This document shows positions 9,431-18,196 of a stretch of DNA of 64,000 nt, piece after piece. Each line of letters opens with the position of its first letter. Within the stretch, counting starts at the first letter, position 1. The stretch comes from Pseudoxanthomonas indica. GTDB lineage: Bacteria > Pseudomonadota > Gammaproteobacteria > Xanthomonadales > Xanthomonadaceae. The translations under genes were made by a program, and so were the position numbers. Below the pieces are notes generated by a model. The model ran no database searches. It was not told the DNA's origin and saw nothing but the letters and a program-made list of their open reading frames with translations. The stretch covers positions 1,054,001 through 1,118,000 of the forward strand of contig NZ_FUZV01000001.1 in NCBI RefSeq assembly GCF_900167565.1, given 5' to 3'.

Positions 9431-10063
9431 TTGGCCGTCACTCATCGTATTCGGTTCCAAGTGGACGGAAACAGGGCCAGGAAGGCAACCGTTGTATTTC
9501 AGGATCGGATCGACGCCGCACTTGGGGAACGAAAGAACGACCATCTCGCCGACTCTTTTCTTCCGGTCGAAGTACGGATTGATGGAGCACGGTGCGTGGT
9601 GAATGTACGCGTCTACTACTCCAATCACTGCTGGACCAGGACGCGCAAGGACGAGCCGGAAGATACGGTTCTCTTCTACGAGCACCATTCCGATTGGGTT
9701 GACGAGCGCGTCTTCTGCGAGACCCGCTGGAAGTTTTCGTTGCAGCTTCCCGAGATAGTGGCTTCCCTCCCGCACTCACTGTGCTTGCGGGGCAGGTCAA
9801 AGCAAATCTTCTATCGAGTGAAGGCCGATGAAAGCAAGGATGGCTACGCAGGCTGGTATGTGTGCGCCCGATTGCGTGCGATCCAGAAGAAGCAGGAAAT
9901 TACGCTGAGCATTCGCAGCGTCCACTACAGAACCAATCGTCCCGAAGACACCCGCGGAGGTCCCCAGCGGTTCTGGGCCCTGTTCTGGGATTTCTACAAG
10001 GATCTGCGCAGCAATCACGATTGGGTGGCCGCGGGCGAGGCAAAAATAAACCCCCCGGAGTAA
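9431..10063 (+). CDS. Hypothetical protein, probable TTG start
   Basis: I do not recognise this 210-residue protein. The frame has good protein-like composition: many aromatic and charged residues (VYYSNHCWTR, YEHHSDWVDER, FWALFWDFYKDL), no signal peptide and no membrane segment, so it is probably cytoplasmic. TTG 9431 is chosen because AAGG at 9421-9424 is well placed; no in-frame ATG precedes the conserved-looking part. The coding region is lower in GC and less biased at third positions than its neighbours, which hints at recent arrival or weak expression. It lies between rimK and the 3' end of tRNA-Gly, a common place for small inserted genes. Its stop codon sits inside a hairpin loop. Confidence 0.6.
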   Translation: MAVTHRIRFQVDGNRARKATVVFQDRIDAALGERKNDHLADSFLPVEVRIDGARCVVNVRVYYSNHCWTRTRKDEPEDTVLFYEHHSDWVDERVFCETRWKFSLQLPEIVASLPHSLCLRGRSKQIFYRVKADESKDGYAGWYVCARLRAIQKKQEITLSIRSVHYRTNRPEDTRGGPQRFWALFWDFYKDLRSNHDWVAAGEAKINPPE

Positions 10064-10073
10064 CCGGGGGGTT
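10049..10073 (-). terminator. Hairpin terminator for tRNA-Gly, overlapping the stop of the hypothetical gene
   Basis: A perfect 10-bp stem (AACCCCCCGG at 10049-10058 with CCGGGGGGTT at 10064-10073) has a 5-base loop containing the TAA of the plus-strand gene. On the minus strand it is followed by TTTATTTTTGC, so it should end leftward transcription coming from the tRNA. In the plus direction it has no T run. Confidence 0.6.
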
Positions 10074-10274
10074 CAGGAAGAAATGCCGGGCCTCTTGGAT
10101 ATCCCTGCACTTTGGCGGGGACCAGACGGTTCATAACCACTGGTGGCATGGGCGCTACCCTGTCGGGACACCGGCTATCGCGCTCCACATGGTCATGCTA
10201 ACAAGGTGCCAGCCCCGGCGGCAACGCGGCTTGGGAAGTGCGTTCACCGCAGCGCGCGGCTCATGCCACAAAGG

Positions 10275-10348
10275 TGGAGCGGGTGATGGGAATCGAACCC
10301 ACGCTAGCAGCTTGGGAAGCTGCAGTTCTACCATTGAACTACACCCGC
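10275..10348 (-). tRNA. tRNA-Gly, anticodon CCC
   Basis: The minus strand gives a full 74-base cloverleaf. The acceptor GCGGGTG pairs with CACCCGC followed by T and an encoded CCA. The anticodon arm is GCAGC-TTCCCAA-GCTGC, with CCC at positions 34-36, and the T arm contains GGTTCGATTCC. It reads GGG glycine codons. It stands alone behind its own promoter-like sequence. Confidence 0.97.
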
Positions 10349-10357
10349 GACGGGCAG

Positions 10358-10392
10358 AGTCTATGCCCTGCCTCATGGCCAATGCAATGCAA
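10358..10392 (-). promoter_or_regulatory. Promoter of tRNA-Gly
   Basis: On the minus strand TTGCAT (10387-10382) is followed after 18 bases by TAGACT (10363-10358), which lies 9 bases before the tRNA 5' end. A second overlapping TTGCAT (10392-10387) is one repeat further out. Transcription would start at or just before the mature end. Confidence 0.5.
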
Positions 10393-10427
10393 CTCGCCTC
10401 GCGTGTCCATGGCCAGTGGAAAGCAAG

Positions 10428-10457
10428 AAAAAACGGCGCCTTGTGGCGCCGTTTTCC
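10428..10457. terminator. Terminator after the GDSL autotransporter gene
   Basis: AACGGCGCC (10432-10440) pairs with GGCGCCGTT (10445-10453) across a 4-base loop. The minus strand continues TTTTTTCTTGC after the stem, 20-odd bases past the esterase stop. A-rich and T-rich flanks on both sides make it potentially bidirectional. Confidence 0.85.
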
Positions 10458-10475
10458 GTGCATCCCTGCCAGCGA

Positions 10476-12293
10476 TCAGAACGTGCCGCTGAGCGTGGCG
10501 AAGAACGTGGCGTTGTTGCCATCCTTCTGCCCGACCGTGGCGCTGGCGCCGATGTCGGCATGCAGGCCGAACACCTCGGTGCGTGCACCGACCAGGAAGG
10601 TGCCGTAGTTGCGATCGAAGTTCAGGCCCGGCACCGCATAGGGCATCACGCCCGGCATCGACTGCAGGCTGGCGAACAGCTGTTCCGGCGTCTTCTCGAA
10701 CTCGTGGTCGTAGGTCAGCTGCGCATAGGGACGCAGGTGCTCGGTGGCCTGGATGCTGGCCTTCCAGCCCACGCTGCCGACCAGCGAATCGAAGTCCTGA
10801 TCCTGGTAGGTCAACGCCGTGGAGCTGGCATTGCTTTCGCTGTAGCCGTCCAGCTTGATCTGCTGGCTCAGGATGCTGGCCACCGGGCCATGGCGGACGA
10901 TGCCCTGTTCGAAGTCGTAGCCTGCGCTCAGGCCCACCGACAGGTTGCTGCCGTCCGGCGAGCCACTGTGGGTGCGGCTGGTCGGACCCAGGTTGATCTT
11001 GCGATCCACGTCATAGCTCAACCAGGTGTAGCTGATCTGGCCATTGACCCACAGCTGGTCCTGGTACCAGCCAGCAAAGCCACCCAGGGTGGTGTCCTGC
11101 TGCTTGAACTCGCCCAGGCTGTTGCCGTAGTCCTGCTTGCCACTGCCGTAGCCGGCGAAACCGCCGAACACGAAGTCGCCGCGGGCCCAGTCGATGCCGA
11201 ACGTGCCTGCGGGGGTGATGCCGTCGAAGTCGCCTTCGTCATAACGCATCTGATCGCCGCGCAGGTCGCCCCACCAGCGCACGCCATCGGCTTCCGGCTT
11301 GCCATCGACGTGATTGCTCACGCGGTCGGCGCGCGAACGGCCGGTGACCGAAGCCGTGTAGGTCAGCACACCGATCTGGCGCGGACCTTCCAGCACCGAG
11401 ATCGCGTAGGCGCCCAGCATCTGGTGCGCCGCCAGCGACGGGTGCACGCCATCGGCGAAGGCATAGGTGCCGGCCGCACCGGGCGTCACGTAGTTCGACG
11501 GCAGGCAGGTGAGCGAGCTGGTTGCGCCGCAGGCCGGCGTGGTGACGTTGGCGAAACCGTACTGCGCCGGCGAGGAAGTGATCTCGCGCAGGAAGTTGAA
11601 GGTATCCAGCGGAATCACCCGTAGGCCCTGCGACTGCAAGCCGTTGTACAACGCGGCGTTGTACATCGAGGCCAGCTGGGTGGCGCCGGGATTGCCCAGG
11701 AACGCGGGCGTGCGACCCAGGTCCGGGATGTTCGGCACCAGGATGTACTGCGCGCCGCTCTGCTTGAGCGTGGCGACGATGCCCACTTCCGAGGTCACCG
11801 CGGCGCCGATGATCGCCGGCGCCTGGCCGGGGTTGGCGACTGCGCCGAACAGGTTGTTGGCGCCGCCCCAGACCGTGTACAGCGCGTTGGGATCGGCGCG
11901 TCCGCCGTTGGTGGCCAGGTAGCTGCCGAGCTGGGTGGTCATGCCCGGCACCTGCACGGTGATCGGGCCGACATTGGTGGTGGTGTCGGTGCCGGTGGTG
12001 GCACCGCCCCAGGCGTAATTGGTACCGCCCTGGTTGGCGCTGACCGCGCCGGTGCCATACCACTGCGCGACGAACTCGGACCAGACAAAGCCGGGGTTGG
12101 TGGTGAAACGGCCGGCCACGGCCGCAGCGGGGTTGAGCTGCACCAAGGTCGGGCGGAACGAGCCCGAGTCGGTCAGGCTGTCGCCGAAGAACACGGTCTG
12201 CGAGTACGGACTGGTCTGGGCGAAGGCCGGCGCTGCCGCCAGAGCCAGGGCCAAGGCCAGGGCGCGGCGCACGGGCCGTTGGGTCAATTTCAT
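10476..12293 (-). CDS. GDSL esterase/lipase autotransporter (EstA type)
   Basis: A 605-residue surface esterase of the type V secretion kind. A signal peptide ends at AFA near residue 25. The passenger is a GDSL hydrolase: GDSL with the nucleophile Ser39, the GGTNYAWGG and GGANN oxyanion-hole blocks (Asn near 147), and Asp281/His284 in ADGVHPS. From about residue 330 to the end is an autotransporter beta-barrel with alternating aromatic strands and a terminal Phe. The family hydrolyses short- and medium-chain esters while anchored in the outer membrane; in Pseudomonas, EstA affects motility and biofilm. It is a single-gene unit with its own terminator. Substrate is not predictable here. Confidence 0.93.
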   Translation of the reverse strand: MKLTQRPVRRALALALALAAAPAFAQTSPYSQTVFFGDSLTDSGSFRPTLVQLNPAAAVAGRFTTNPGFVWSEFVAQWYGTGAVSANQGGTNYAWGGATTGTDTTTNVGPITVQVPGMTTQLGSYLATNGGRADPNALYTVWGGANNLFGAVANPGQAPAIIGAAVTSEVGIVATLKQSGAQYILVPNIPDLGRTPAFLGNPGATQLASMYNAALYNGLQSQGLRVIPLDTFNFLREITSSPAQYGFANVTTPACGATSSLTCLPSNYVTPGAAGTYAFADGVHPSLAAHQMLGAYAISVLEGPRQIGVLTYTASVTGRSRADRVSNHVDGKPEADGVRWWGDLRGDQMRYDEGDFDGITPAGTFGIDWARGDFVFGGFAGYGSGKQDYGNSLGEFKQQDTTLGGFAGWYQDQLWVNGQISYTWLSYDVDRKINLGPTSRTHSGSPDGSNLSVGLSAGYDFEQGIVRHGPVASILSQQIKLDGYSESNASSTALTYQDQDFDSLVGSVGWKASIQATEHLRPYAQLTYDHEFEKTPEQLFASLQSMPGVMPYAVPGLNFDRNYGTFLVGARTEVFGLHADIGASATVGQKDGNNATFFATLSGTF

Positions 12294-12453
12294 GGATGTC
12301 TCTCCGAGGCTGATGTTCTAGTTATGGTCATGGCCGCCGTCGCTCTCCCGTACGGCTGCGCATGGCCCTATCGTTTCACCATGGCCCGGGCCATTCACGC
12401 TGCGTCGCGTCATGACGGGTGCGCAGGCCGCGCTCAGCGGCGACAATGGCGGC

Positions 12454-12654
12454 ATGGACATCCTGCTCAATGGCGAAGCCCGCCAGACGCCTCCCCTCCA
12501 GACCGTGGCCGACCTGTTGCAGAGCGAGGGCCTGGCCGAACGCCGGGTCGCCGTGGAAGTGAACGGCGAGATCATTCCGCGCGGGCTGCACGCCACGCAC
12601 GCACTGCAGGCCGGCGATCGCATCGAGATCGTCCACGCCCTGGGCGGCGGCTGA
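12454..12654 (+). CDS. thiS: Sulfur carrier protein ThiS
   Basis: A 66-residue ubiquitin-fold sulfur carrier for the thiazole part of thiamine. It starts [12 protein letters not shown], and the last three residues are glycine; the C-terminal Gly is adenylated and turned into a thiocarboxylate that donates sulfur to ThiG. The frame stays open 14 codons upstream, but the family start is at ATG 12454. It is followed after 46 bases by thiG and then by trmB. No TPP riboswitch signature is visible in the 160 bases upstream. Confidence 0.93.
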   Translation: MDILLNGEARQTPPLQTVADLLQSEGLAERRVAVEVNGEIIPRGLHATHALQAGDRIEIVHALGGG

Positions 12655-12700
12655 GGCGGCAAACACCCCGGCCGCCGACAACATCGGCGATAATCCCGGA

Positions 12701-13495
12701 ATGCCTCACGACGCCCACACCGACCCGCTGGTGATAGCGGGAAAAAGCTACCGATCCCGCCTTCTCACCGGCACCGGCAAGTTCAAGGATTTCGAAGAGA
12801 CCCGCCTGGCCACTGACGCCGCGGGCGCTGAAATCGTCACTGTCGCCATCCGCCGCACCAACCTGGGCCAGTCGCCCAACGAGCCCAACCTGCTCGATGT
12901 GCTGCCGCCGGACCGTTACACCATCCTGCCCAACACCGCCGGCTGCTACACCGCCGAAGACGCCGTGCGCACCTGCCGCCTGGCGCGCGAGCTGCTCGAT
13001 GGCCATACCCTGGTCAAGCTGGAAGTGCTGGGCGATCAGAAGACCCTGTATCCGGACGTGGTGCAGACCCTGACCGCCGCCGAGCAACTGGTGGCCGACG
13101 GCTTCCAGGTGATGGTCTACACCAGCGATGACCCCATCCTGGCGCGCCGTCTGGAAGAAATCGGCTGCGTGGCGGTGATGCCACTGGCCGCGCCGATTGG
13201 CTCGGGCTTGGGCATCCAGAACAAGTACAACCTGCTGGAAATCATCGAGAGCGCCAAGGTGCCGGTGCTGGTCGATGCCGGCGTGGGCACCGCCTCGGAC
13301 GCCGCGATCGCCATGGAGCTGGGCTGCGACGGCGTGCTGATGAACACCGCCATCGCCGGTGCACGCAGTCCGATCCTGATGGCCAGCGCCATGCGCAAGG
13401 CGGTGGAAGCCGGGCGTGAAGCGTTCCTGGCCGGGCGCATCCCGCGCAAGCGCAATGCCTCCGCCTCCAGCCCCATCGACGGTCTGATTGGTTGA
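12701..13495 (+). CDS. thiG: Thiazole synthase
   Basis: Forms the thiazole phosphate moiety of thiamine from deoxyxylulose 5-phosphate, an imine and ThiS-bound sulfur. The protein has 264 residues, normal for the family. The Schiff-base lysine is Lys106 in LVKLEVLGD. Phosphate-binding loops typical of the TIM barrel are seen as [11 protein letters not shown] and [12 protein letters not shown]. It lies directly after thiS and 4 bases before trmB, whose ribosome site overlaps the thiG stop codon. Confidence 0.97.
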   Translation: MPHDAHTDPLVIAGKSYRSRLLTGTGKFKDFEETRLATDAAGAEIVTVAIRRTNLGQSPNEPNLLDVLPPDRYTILPNTAGCYTAEDAVRTCRLARELLDGHTLVKLEVLGDQKTLYPDVVQTLTAAEQLVADGFQVMVYTSDDPILARRLEEIGCVAVMPLAAPIGSGLGIQNKYNLLEIIESAKVPVLVDAGVGTASDAAIAMELGCDGVLMNTAIAGARSPILMASAMRKAVEAGREAFLAGRIPRKRNASASSPIDGLIG

Positions 13496-13499
13496 GGCA

Positions 13500-14234
13500 A
13501 TGACCGATCCGTTTTCCAGCGCCGGCGCCAAGACCCCACCCAAGCCGTTCACGGTGACCGAAGGCCGGCGCGAAGTGCGCAGCTTCGTGCTGCGCCAGGG
13601 CCGCTTCACCGAGGCACAGCAACGCGCCTTTGATGATCAGTGGCCGCGATTCGGGCTCAACTATCACGGCCAGGTGCGCGATTTCGACGCCGACTTCGGC
13701 CGCACAGCGCCGCGCGTGCTGGAAATCGGCTTCGGCAACGGCGAGGCCCTGCGCTTTGCCGTGGGCCACGATCCGGAACGCGACTACATCGGTATCGAGG
13801 TGCATGCACCTGGCGTGGGCCGGCTGCTGAATGCGCTCGCGCAGGATGATCGCGACAACGTGCGCCTGTACCACCACGACGCGGTGGAAGTGCTGCGCAA
13901 CGAAATTGCCGATGGCGCGCTCGATGAGGTGCGCATCTACTTTCCGGATCCCTGGCACAAGAAGCGCCACAACAAGCGCCGGCTGATCCAGCCCGAGTTC
14001 GCCCAGCTGCTGGTGAGCAAACTGCGCAGCGGTGGCCGCTTGCATGCGGCCACCGACTGGCAGGACTATGCCGAGCAGATGTGGGACGTGCTGGACGCCA
14101 CACCCGGTCTGAGCAATCGCGCCGGTCCGCGCGGCCAGGTGTCGCGCCCGTCGTGGCGGCCGCAGACGCATTTCGAGACCCGCGGCCAGAAGCTCGGCCA
14201 TGGCGTCTGGGATCTGCTGTACGACCGCGCATGA
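13500..14234 (+). CDS. trmB: tRNA (guanine-N7)-methyltransferase
   Basis: Methylates G46 of tRNAs at N7 using SAM. The 244-residue protein shows the SAM-binding [13 protein letters not shown], the conserved [15 protein letters not shown] catalytic and tRNA-binding segment, and a C-terminal [17 protein letters not shown] block. ATG 13500 is chosen because TGAGG, part of the thiG stop region, serves as its ribosome site. The thiG-trmB pairing suggests one transcript, although the functions are unrelated. Confidence 0.96.
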   Translation: MTDPFSSAGAKTPPKPFTVTEGRREVRSFVLRQGRFTEAQQRAFDDQWPRFGLNYHGQVRDFDADFGRTAPRVLEIGFGNGEALRFAVGHDPERDYIGIEVHAPGVGRLLNALAQDDRDNVRLYHHDAVEVLRNEIADGALDEVRIYFPDPWHKKRHNKRRLIQPEFAQLLVSKLRSGGRLHAATDWQDYAEQMWDVLDATPGLSNRAGPRGQVSRPSWRPQTHFETRGQKLGHGVWDLLYDRA

Positions 14235-14273
14235 CCCTGCATCGCCGCACGCCGCCAGGAACCTGATCGCGAC

Positions 14274-16133
14274 ATGGAAAACGCGCTGACGCTGACCAAC
14301 GATATGAAGCTCGTGCTCGGGCTGGTCGGCTTCACGATGGCGATGTTCCTGTTCCAGCGCATCCGCGCCGATCTGGTAGCGCTGGTGGTGTTGGTGGTGC
14401 TGGGCGTCACTGGCCTGATTGCCCCGGAGGAGATCTTCGGCGGCTTCTCCGGCAACGCGGTGATGAGCATCATCGCCACCATGATCCTGGGCGCCGGCCT
14501 GGACCGTACCGGCGCATTGAACCGGCTCGCTACCTGGTTGCTGCGGCGCGGCCATGGCGTCGAACAACGCCTGCTGTTGATGACCACGGCCATTGCCGGG
14601 CTCAACTCGTCCTTCATGCAGAACCCCTCGGTCATGGCCCTGTTCATGCCGGTGGCCTCACGCCTGTCCTCGCGCACCAGTCTCTCGCTGCAGCGCCTGC
14701 TGCTGCCGATTGCCGCGGCCATCGTGATGGGCGGCGCGCTGACCATGGTCGGTAATTCACCGCTGATCCTGCTCAACGATCTGCTGGTCTCGGCCAACAA
14801 CAACCTGCCCTCGGGCATGGCTACGCTGGAGCCGCTGCGCATGTTTGCGCCGCTGCCAATTGGCGTGGCGCTGCTGATCGCCTCGCTGCTGTACTTCCGT
14901 TACTACGGCGACAAGAAGCTCAAGGAAGAGACCGAAACCAACGTCACCCCCGCGCGCACCGAGAGCTACTTCGCCAACACCTACGGCATCGAAGGCGATG
15001 TGTTCGAATTGATCGTCACCGCCGAGAGCCCGCTGGTGGGCATGTCGCTGGGCGAAGCCGAAGCCATGCACGACGCGCCGCTGATGCTCGCCCTGCAGAC
15101 CGGTAACGACACCCGTCTGGCGCCGCCGGCCGACATGCGCATCTGGGTGGGCAGCGTGCTGGGCGTGATGGGTCCGCGCCAGCAGGTGGCCGACTTTGGC
15201 CAAAACCATTTCCTGCGCCTGTCCTCGCGCCTGCGCCACTTTGGCGATCTGTTCAATCCCAGCCGCGCCGGCATTTCCGAGGCGGTGATTCCACCTACCT
15301 CCAAATTGATCGGCAAGACCGCCGCCGAGCTGCGTCTGCGCAAGCAATCCGGCATCAGCCTGCTGGCGATCAACCGCGACAAGAAAGTACTGCGCGAAGA
15401 CGTGCGCAAGATCCCGTTGCGTGCCGGCGACATGCTGGTGTTCCACAGTATCTGGCAGGACCTGCATCTGGCCGCGGAAAGCCGCGACTTCGTGGTGGTC
15501 ACCGACTATCCCAAGGGCGAGCAGCGGCCGCACAAGTTCAAGATCGCCATGACGATCTTCGCGCTGACCATCATCATCGCCCTGACCTCCAAGCTGCCGG
15601 TGTCGCTGACCCTGATGACTGGCGTGGCCGGCATGTTGCTGACCGGCGTGCTGCGCATGGACGAGGCCTACGCGGCGATCAACTGGAAGACCGTGTTCCT
15701 GATGGCCGGGCTGATTCCGCTGGGCTGGGCAATGGACAGCAGCGGTGCGGCGGCGTGGGTGGCCGGACATACGGTGGAACGCCTGCCCGAAGGCATGCCG
15801 GTGTGGCTGATCGAAATCGCCGTGGCCTTGCTGACCACCTTGTTCTCGCTGGTGATCAGCCATGTCGGCGCGACCATCGTGATGGTGCCGATGGCGATCA
15901 ACCTGGCCTTGGCGGCGGGCGGCAATCCCACCGCGTTCGCGCTGATCGTGGCCTTGTCGGCCTCCAACAACCTGATGACCGCGTCCAATCCAGTCATCTC
16001 GATGGTCACCGGCCCGGCCAACTACACCTCGCGGCAGATGTGGCGCGTGGGTGGGCCGTTGTCGCTGATCTATACGGTGGTGGTGGTGCTGGCCGTCAAC
16101 GCCTTGTTCTGGTGGAACGGTCGCGCGGCGTGA
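14274..16133 (+). CDS. SLC13-family permease with two RCK-C (TrkA-C) domains
   Basis: A 619-residue inner-membrane transporter. An N-terminal membrane half (about residues 10-210) and a C-terminal membrane half (about 425-612) flank a soluble region of about 215 residues. That soluble region contains two TrkA-C-like modules, seen as ESPLVGMSLGEAEAM and PPTSKLIGKTAAELRLRK followed by LRAGDMLVFHS. Each membrane half carries a Ser/Asn-Pro re-entrant motif of the ion-transporter superfamily (SSFMQNPSVMA and ASNNLMTASNPV). The family moves sulfate, dicarboxylates or other anions with sodium or protons; substrate is not clear here. It starts 39 bases after trmB. Confidence 0.88.
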   Translation: MENALTLTNDMKLVLGLVGFTMAMFLFQRIRADLVALVVLVVLGVTGLIAPEEIFGGFSGNAVMSIIATMILGAGLDRTGALNRLATWLLRRGHGVEQRLLLMTTAIAGLNSSFMQNPSVMALFMPVASRLSSRTSLSLQRLLLPIAAAIVMGGALTMVGNSPLILLNDLLVSANNNLPSGMATLEPLRMFAPLPIGVALLIASLLYFRYYGDKKLKEETETNVTPARTESYFANTYGIEGDVFELIVTAESPLVGMSLGEAEAMHDAPLMLALQTGNDTRLAPPADMRIWVGSVLGVMGPRQQVADFGQNHFLRLSSRLRHFGDLFNPSRAGISEAVIPPTSKLIGKTAAELRLRKQSGISLLAINRDKKVLREDVRKIPLRAGDMLVFHSIWQDLHLAAESRDFVVVTDYPKGEQRPHKFKIAMTIFALTIIIALTSKLPVSLTLMTGVAGMLLTGVLRMDEAYAAINWKTVFLMAGLIPLGWAMDSSGAAAWVAGHTVERLPEGMPVWLIEIAVALLTTLFSLVISHVGATIVMVPMAINLALAAGGNPTAFALIVALSASNNLMTASNPVISMVTGPANYTSRQMWRVGGPLSLIYTVVVVLAVNALFWWNGRAA

Positions 16134-16136
16134 GAT

Positions 16137-16156
16137 GTAGGAGGGGCTTCAATCAG
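16137..16156 (+). repeat. Decayed single REP unit
   Basis: GTAGGAGGGGCTTCA begins just after the stop of the SLC13 permease. It matches the head and first arm of the REP at 4439, but the matching second arm is missing, so this looks like a remnant. Confidence 0.55.
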
Positions 16157-16476
16157 CCAACGTTGACCTTGCCGTCTACGACGCTGACTGCCACCGCACG
16201 CAGCGAGTCGCCGCGGCATGGACCGGCGACGCAATCACCGCGCTGCAATTCGAATGACGCGCCATGCGCGGCGCAGACCAGATGACCTTCGCGACTCTTG
16301 AGGAACTTGCCCGGCGCCCAATCCAGGCGTCGGCCCGCGTGCGGACAGATGTTGAGCCAGGCGCGCACGCTGCCACCTTCGCGGAACAGAATCACCGATT
16401 CGCTGTCGCCATCGATTTCGGCCTCGACTTCGGCGAACCCACCGTCTTCTATGTTGTCAAGCGTAATCGTCGTCAT
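16153..16476 (-). CDS. Rieske [2Fe-2S] ferredoxin-like protein
   Basis: A 107-residue soluble Rieske domain. The two cluster-binding boxes are CPHAGRRL (Cys44, His46) and CAAHGASF (Cys68, His71). The size and lack of a signal peptide suggest a cytoplasmic electron carrier or the small subunit of a reductase, of the kind related to NirD and dioxygenase ferredoxins. ATG 16476 is chosen because MTTITLDNIEDG begins the domain; an eight-residue longer start exists. No oxygenase or nitrite reductase gene is nearby, so its partner is unknown. It converges with the permease gene. Confidence 0.85.
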   Translation of the reverse strand: MTTITLDNIEDGGFAEVEAEIDGDSESVILFREGGSVRAWLNICPHAGRRLDWAPGKFLKSREGHLVCAAHGASFELQRGDCVAGPCRGDSLRAVAVSVVDGKVNVG

Positions 16477-16579
16477 GGGCCTGATTAACGAACTTCTCAC
16501 ACGGTCATGTTTCTGTCACCGGATACTTGTCGCCACCGGCCCCCGCCGCATTGTGTCACGACCCAAAGGTTCGCCCCTC

Positions 16580-16855
16580 ATGTTCGCTCGCAGCTTCCAG
16601 TTCAACACCTTCCGTAACGCCTTCTCGCCGCGCAAGCCGCGCCACCCGCTGCTGCGCGTGGCCATGGGCGTGCTGGGCGTGGCCGTGCTGTGCGTGCTGG
16701 TGTTCGTGAGCGTGTTCCTGGGCGCGGCAATGATCGCGGCGGGCCTGCTGTTCAAGCTGTTCAAGCAGCGTGGCAAGCCGCTGGCGCGTGATGCGCGCGT
16801 GGTCGATGGCGAATTCCGCGTGGTCCGCAAGCCGGCCATTCCACTGTCGCGTTAA
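16580..16855 (+). CDS. Small single-pass membrane protein, unknown function
   Basis: A 91-residue protein with a basic N-terminus (FSPRKPRHPLLR), one long hydrophobic segment at about residues 28-56 (VLGVAVLCVLVFVSVFLGAA) and a basic C-terminal tail. The composition suits an inner-membrane protein with both basic ends near the cytoplasmic face. It sits divergently from the Rieske gene and 53 bases before the FAH-family gene, with which it may be co-transcribed. I do not recognise a family; it is probably real because the charge pattern around the hydrophobic segment is protein-like. Confidence 0.6.
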   Translation: MFARSFQFNTFRNAFSPRKPRHPLLRVAMGVLGVAVLCVLVFVSVFLGAAMIAAGLLFKLFKQRGKPLARDARVVDGEFRVVRKPAIPLSR

Positions 16856-16908
16856 ACTCGCGGGCCATTCACGCCGCTCCGCCCTGCCGGAGCCCAGCCA
16901 GGCCCGCC

Positions 16909-17613
16909 ATGACCGATTTGTTTGCTGCTCCCCAGACGCCGCGCGTAGCCGTGCGTGGCGGCGCGACGTTTCCCGTGCGCCGGATTTTCTGCGTCGGCCG
17001 CAACTTTGCTGATCACGCTCGCGAAATGGGCGCCGTCGTGCCCGCCTCGCCGGCCGAGCGCGGCCAGCCGGTGTTCTTCCACAAGCCCGCCGATGCGCTG
17101 GTGACCGGCAATCGCGATGTGCCCTACCCGCCTGGCACCCGCGATCTGCACCACGAGGTGGAACTGGTGGCGGCCATTGGCCGCGATGCGCCGGACGGCA
17201 CGCTGGATCGCGAGACGGCCGCCGCGCTGGTGGTGGCCTATGGCGTGGGCCTGGACCTGACCCGTCGCGATCTGCAGGCCGCCGCCAAGGCCAAGGGCCT
17301 GCCCTGGGATACCGGCAAGGGCTTTGATCATTCCGCGCCAATCAGTGAGCTGATCCCGGTCGCGCAGGTGGCCGATCTGGACGCGCTCACGCTCACGCTG
17401 CACGTCAACGGCGAGCAACGCCAGCGCGGTGCTCTCTCGGATTTGATCTGGGACGTACCCGACATCCTGATCGAGCTGTCCCGGTTGTACGCGCTCAAGG
17501 CCGGCGATCTGGTGTACATGGGCACGCCGGCCGGGGTGGCCGCGCTGCAGGTGGGCGACCGCTTCGAAGCCGATCTGGGTGGCATGGTGCAGCTCAGCGG
17601 CGCGATCGTCTGA
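16909..17613 (+). CDS. Fumarylacetoacetate hydrolase-family protein
   Basis: A 234-residue enzyme of the FAH superfamily, which cleaves C-C bonds in beta-diketo acids or decarboxylates oxaloacetate. Family features are IFCVGRNFADHAREMG, FFHKPADALV, the metal-binding acidic residues in DLHHEVELVAAIG, GVGLDLTRRDLQ, KGFDHSAPI and the C-terminal MGTPAGVAAL. The length and motifs are closest to the acylpyruvate hydrolase or oxaloacetate decarboxylase group. Bacterial members near unrelated genes often act in metabolite repair; the true substrate cannot be read from the sequence. Confidence 0.9.
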   Translation: MTDLFAAPQTPRVAVRGGATFPVRRIFCVGRNFADHAREMGAVVPASPAERGQPVFFHKPADALVTGNRDVPYPPGTRDLHHEVELVAAIGRDAPDGTLDRETAAALVVAYGVGLDLTRRDLQAAAKAKGLPWDTGKGFDHSAPISELIPVAQVADLDALTLTLHVNGEQRQRGALSDLIWDVPDILIELSRLYALKAGDLVYMGTPAGVAALQVGDRFEADLGGMVQLSGAIV

Positions 17614-17706
17614 TTCACAACACCAGGATCGCGTAGCGGTCCTGCACGCTGGCCGCGTTATAGTCCGTCACGCAGGCGCGGCCGCGCCGACCAAGAGGAA
17701 TCCCGC

Positions 17707-18111
17707 ATGGGCATGATCAGCGAGTTCAAGGAATTCATTGCACGCGGCAATGTCATCGACCTGGCCGTCGGTGTGGTGATTGGCGCTGCTTTCGGCAAGA
17801 TCGTCACCGCCCTGGTCGACAAGATCATCATGCCGCCGATTGGCCTGCTGGTGGGCGGCGTGGATTTCGCCAAGTGGGGCTGGACCCTGCGCGAAGCCAC
17901 GGTGGATGCGACGGGCAAGGAAGTGCCGGCCGTGATCATCGGCTTCGGCGAATTCTTCAACACGCTGATCCAGTTCGTCATCGTCGCCTTCGCGATCTTC
18001 CTGCTGGTCAAGGCGGTCAACCGTCTTTACAAGAAGCAGGCGCCGCCGCCGGCCGCCACCCCGGAAGACGTGCTGCTGCTGCGCGAGATCCGCGATGCCT
18101 TGAACAAATAA
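17707..18111 (+). CDS. mscL: Large-conductance mechanosensitive channel
   Basis: Opens at high membrane tension to release solutes during hypo-osmotic shock. The 134-residue protein begins with the amphipathic helix [33 protein letters not shown], cut here as one continuous family signature; TM1 is at about residues 15-42 and TM2 at about 77-100. A cytoplasmic tail ends [11 protein letters not shown], as usual. An AGAGGAA ribosome site precedes ATG 17707. It forms its own unit, followed by a terminator hairpin. Confidence 0.97.
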   Translation: MGMISEFKEFIARGNVIDLAVGVVIGAAFGKIVTALVDKIIMPPIGLLVGGVDFAKWGWTLREATVDATGKEVPAVIIGFGEFFNTLIQFVIVAFAIFLLVKAVNRLYKKQAPPPAATPEDVLLLREIRDALNK

Positions 18112-18144
18112 GCACGCTCACTACGACTTTTTTCACGGTTCGGG

Positions 18145-18180
18145 AAAGCCGCGTACTGCTACAGTCGCGGCTTTCTTGTT
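18145..18180 (+). terminator. Terminator after mscL
   Basis: AAAGCCGCG (18145-18153) pairs with CGCGGCTTT (18166-18174) across a 12-base loop, followed by the T-rich CTTGTTTC. It lies 34 bases after the mscL stop. Confidence 0.65.
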
Positions 18181-18196
18181 TCAGGGGGACTGAGCA

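Noticed and set aside
9300..10348. Integrated element at tRNA-Gly
   Set aside because: No integrase gene and no second copy of the tRNA 3' end were found on either side of the hypothetical gene.
10416..11624. 402-codon frame antisense to the GDSL autotransporter
   Set aside because: The minus strand has a signal peptide, all GDSL blocks and a beta-barrel; the plus-strand frame has none of these and crosses the terminator.
12294..12453. TPP riboswitch upstream of thiS
   Set aside because: The conserved core strings of the TPP aptamer are absent from this leader.
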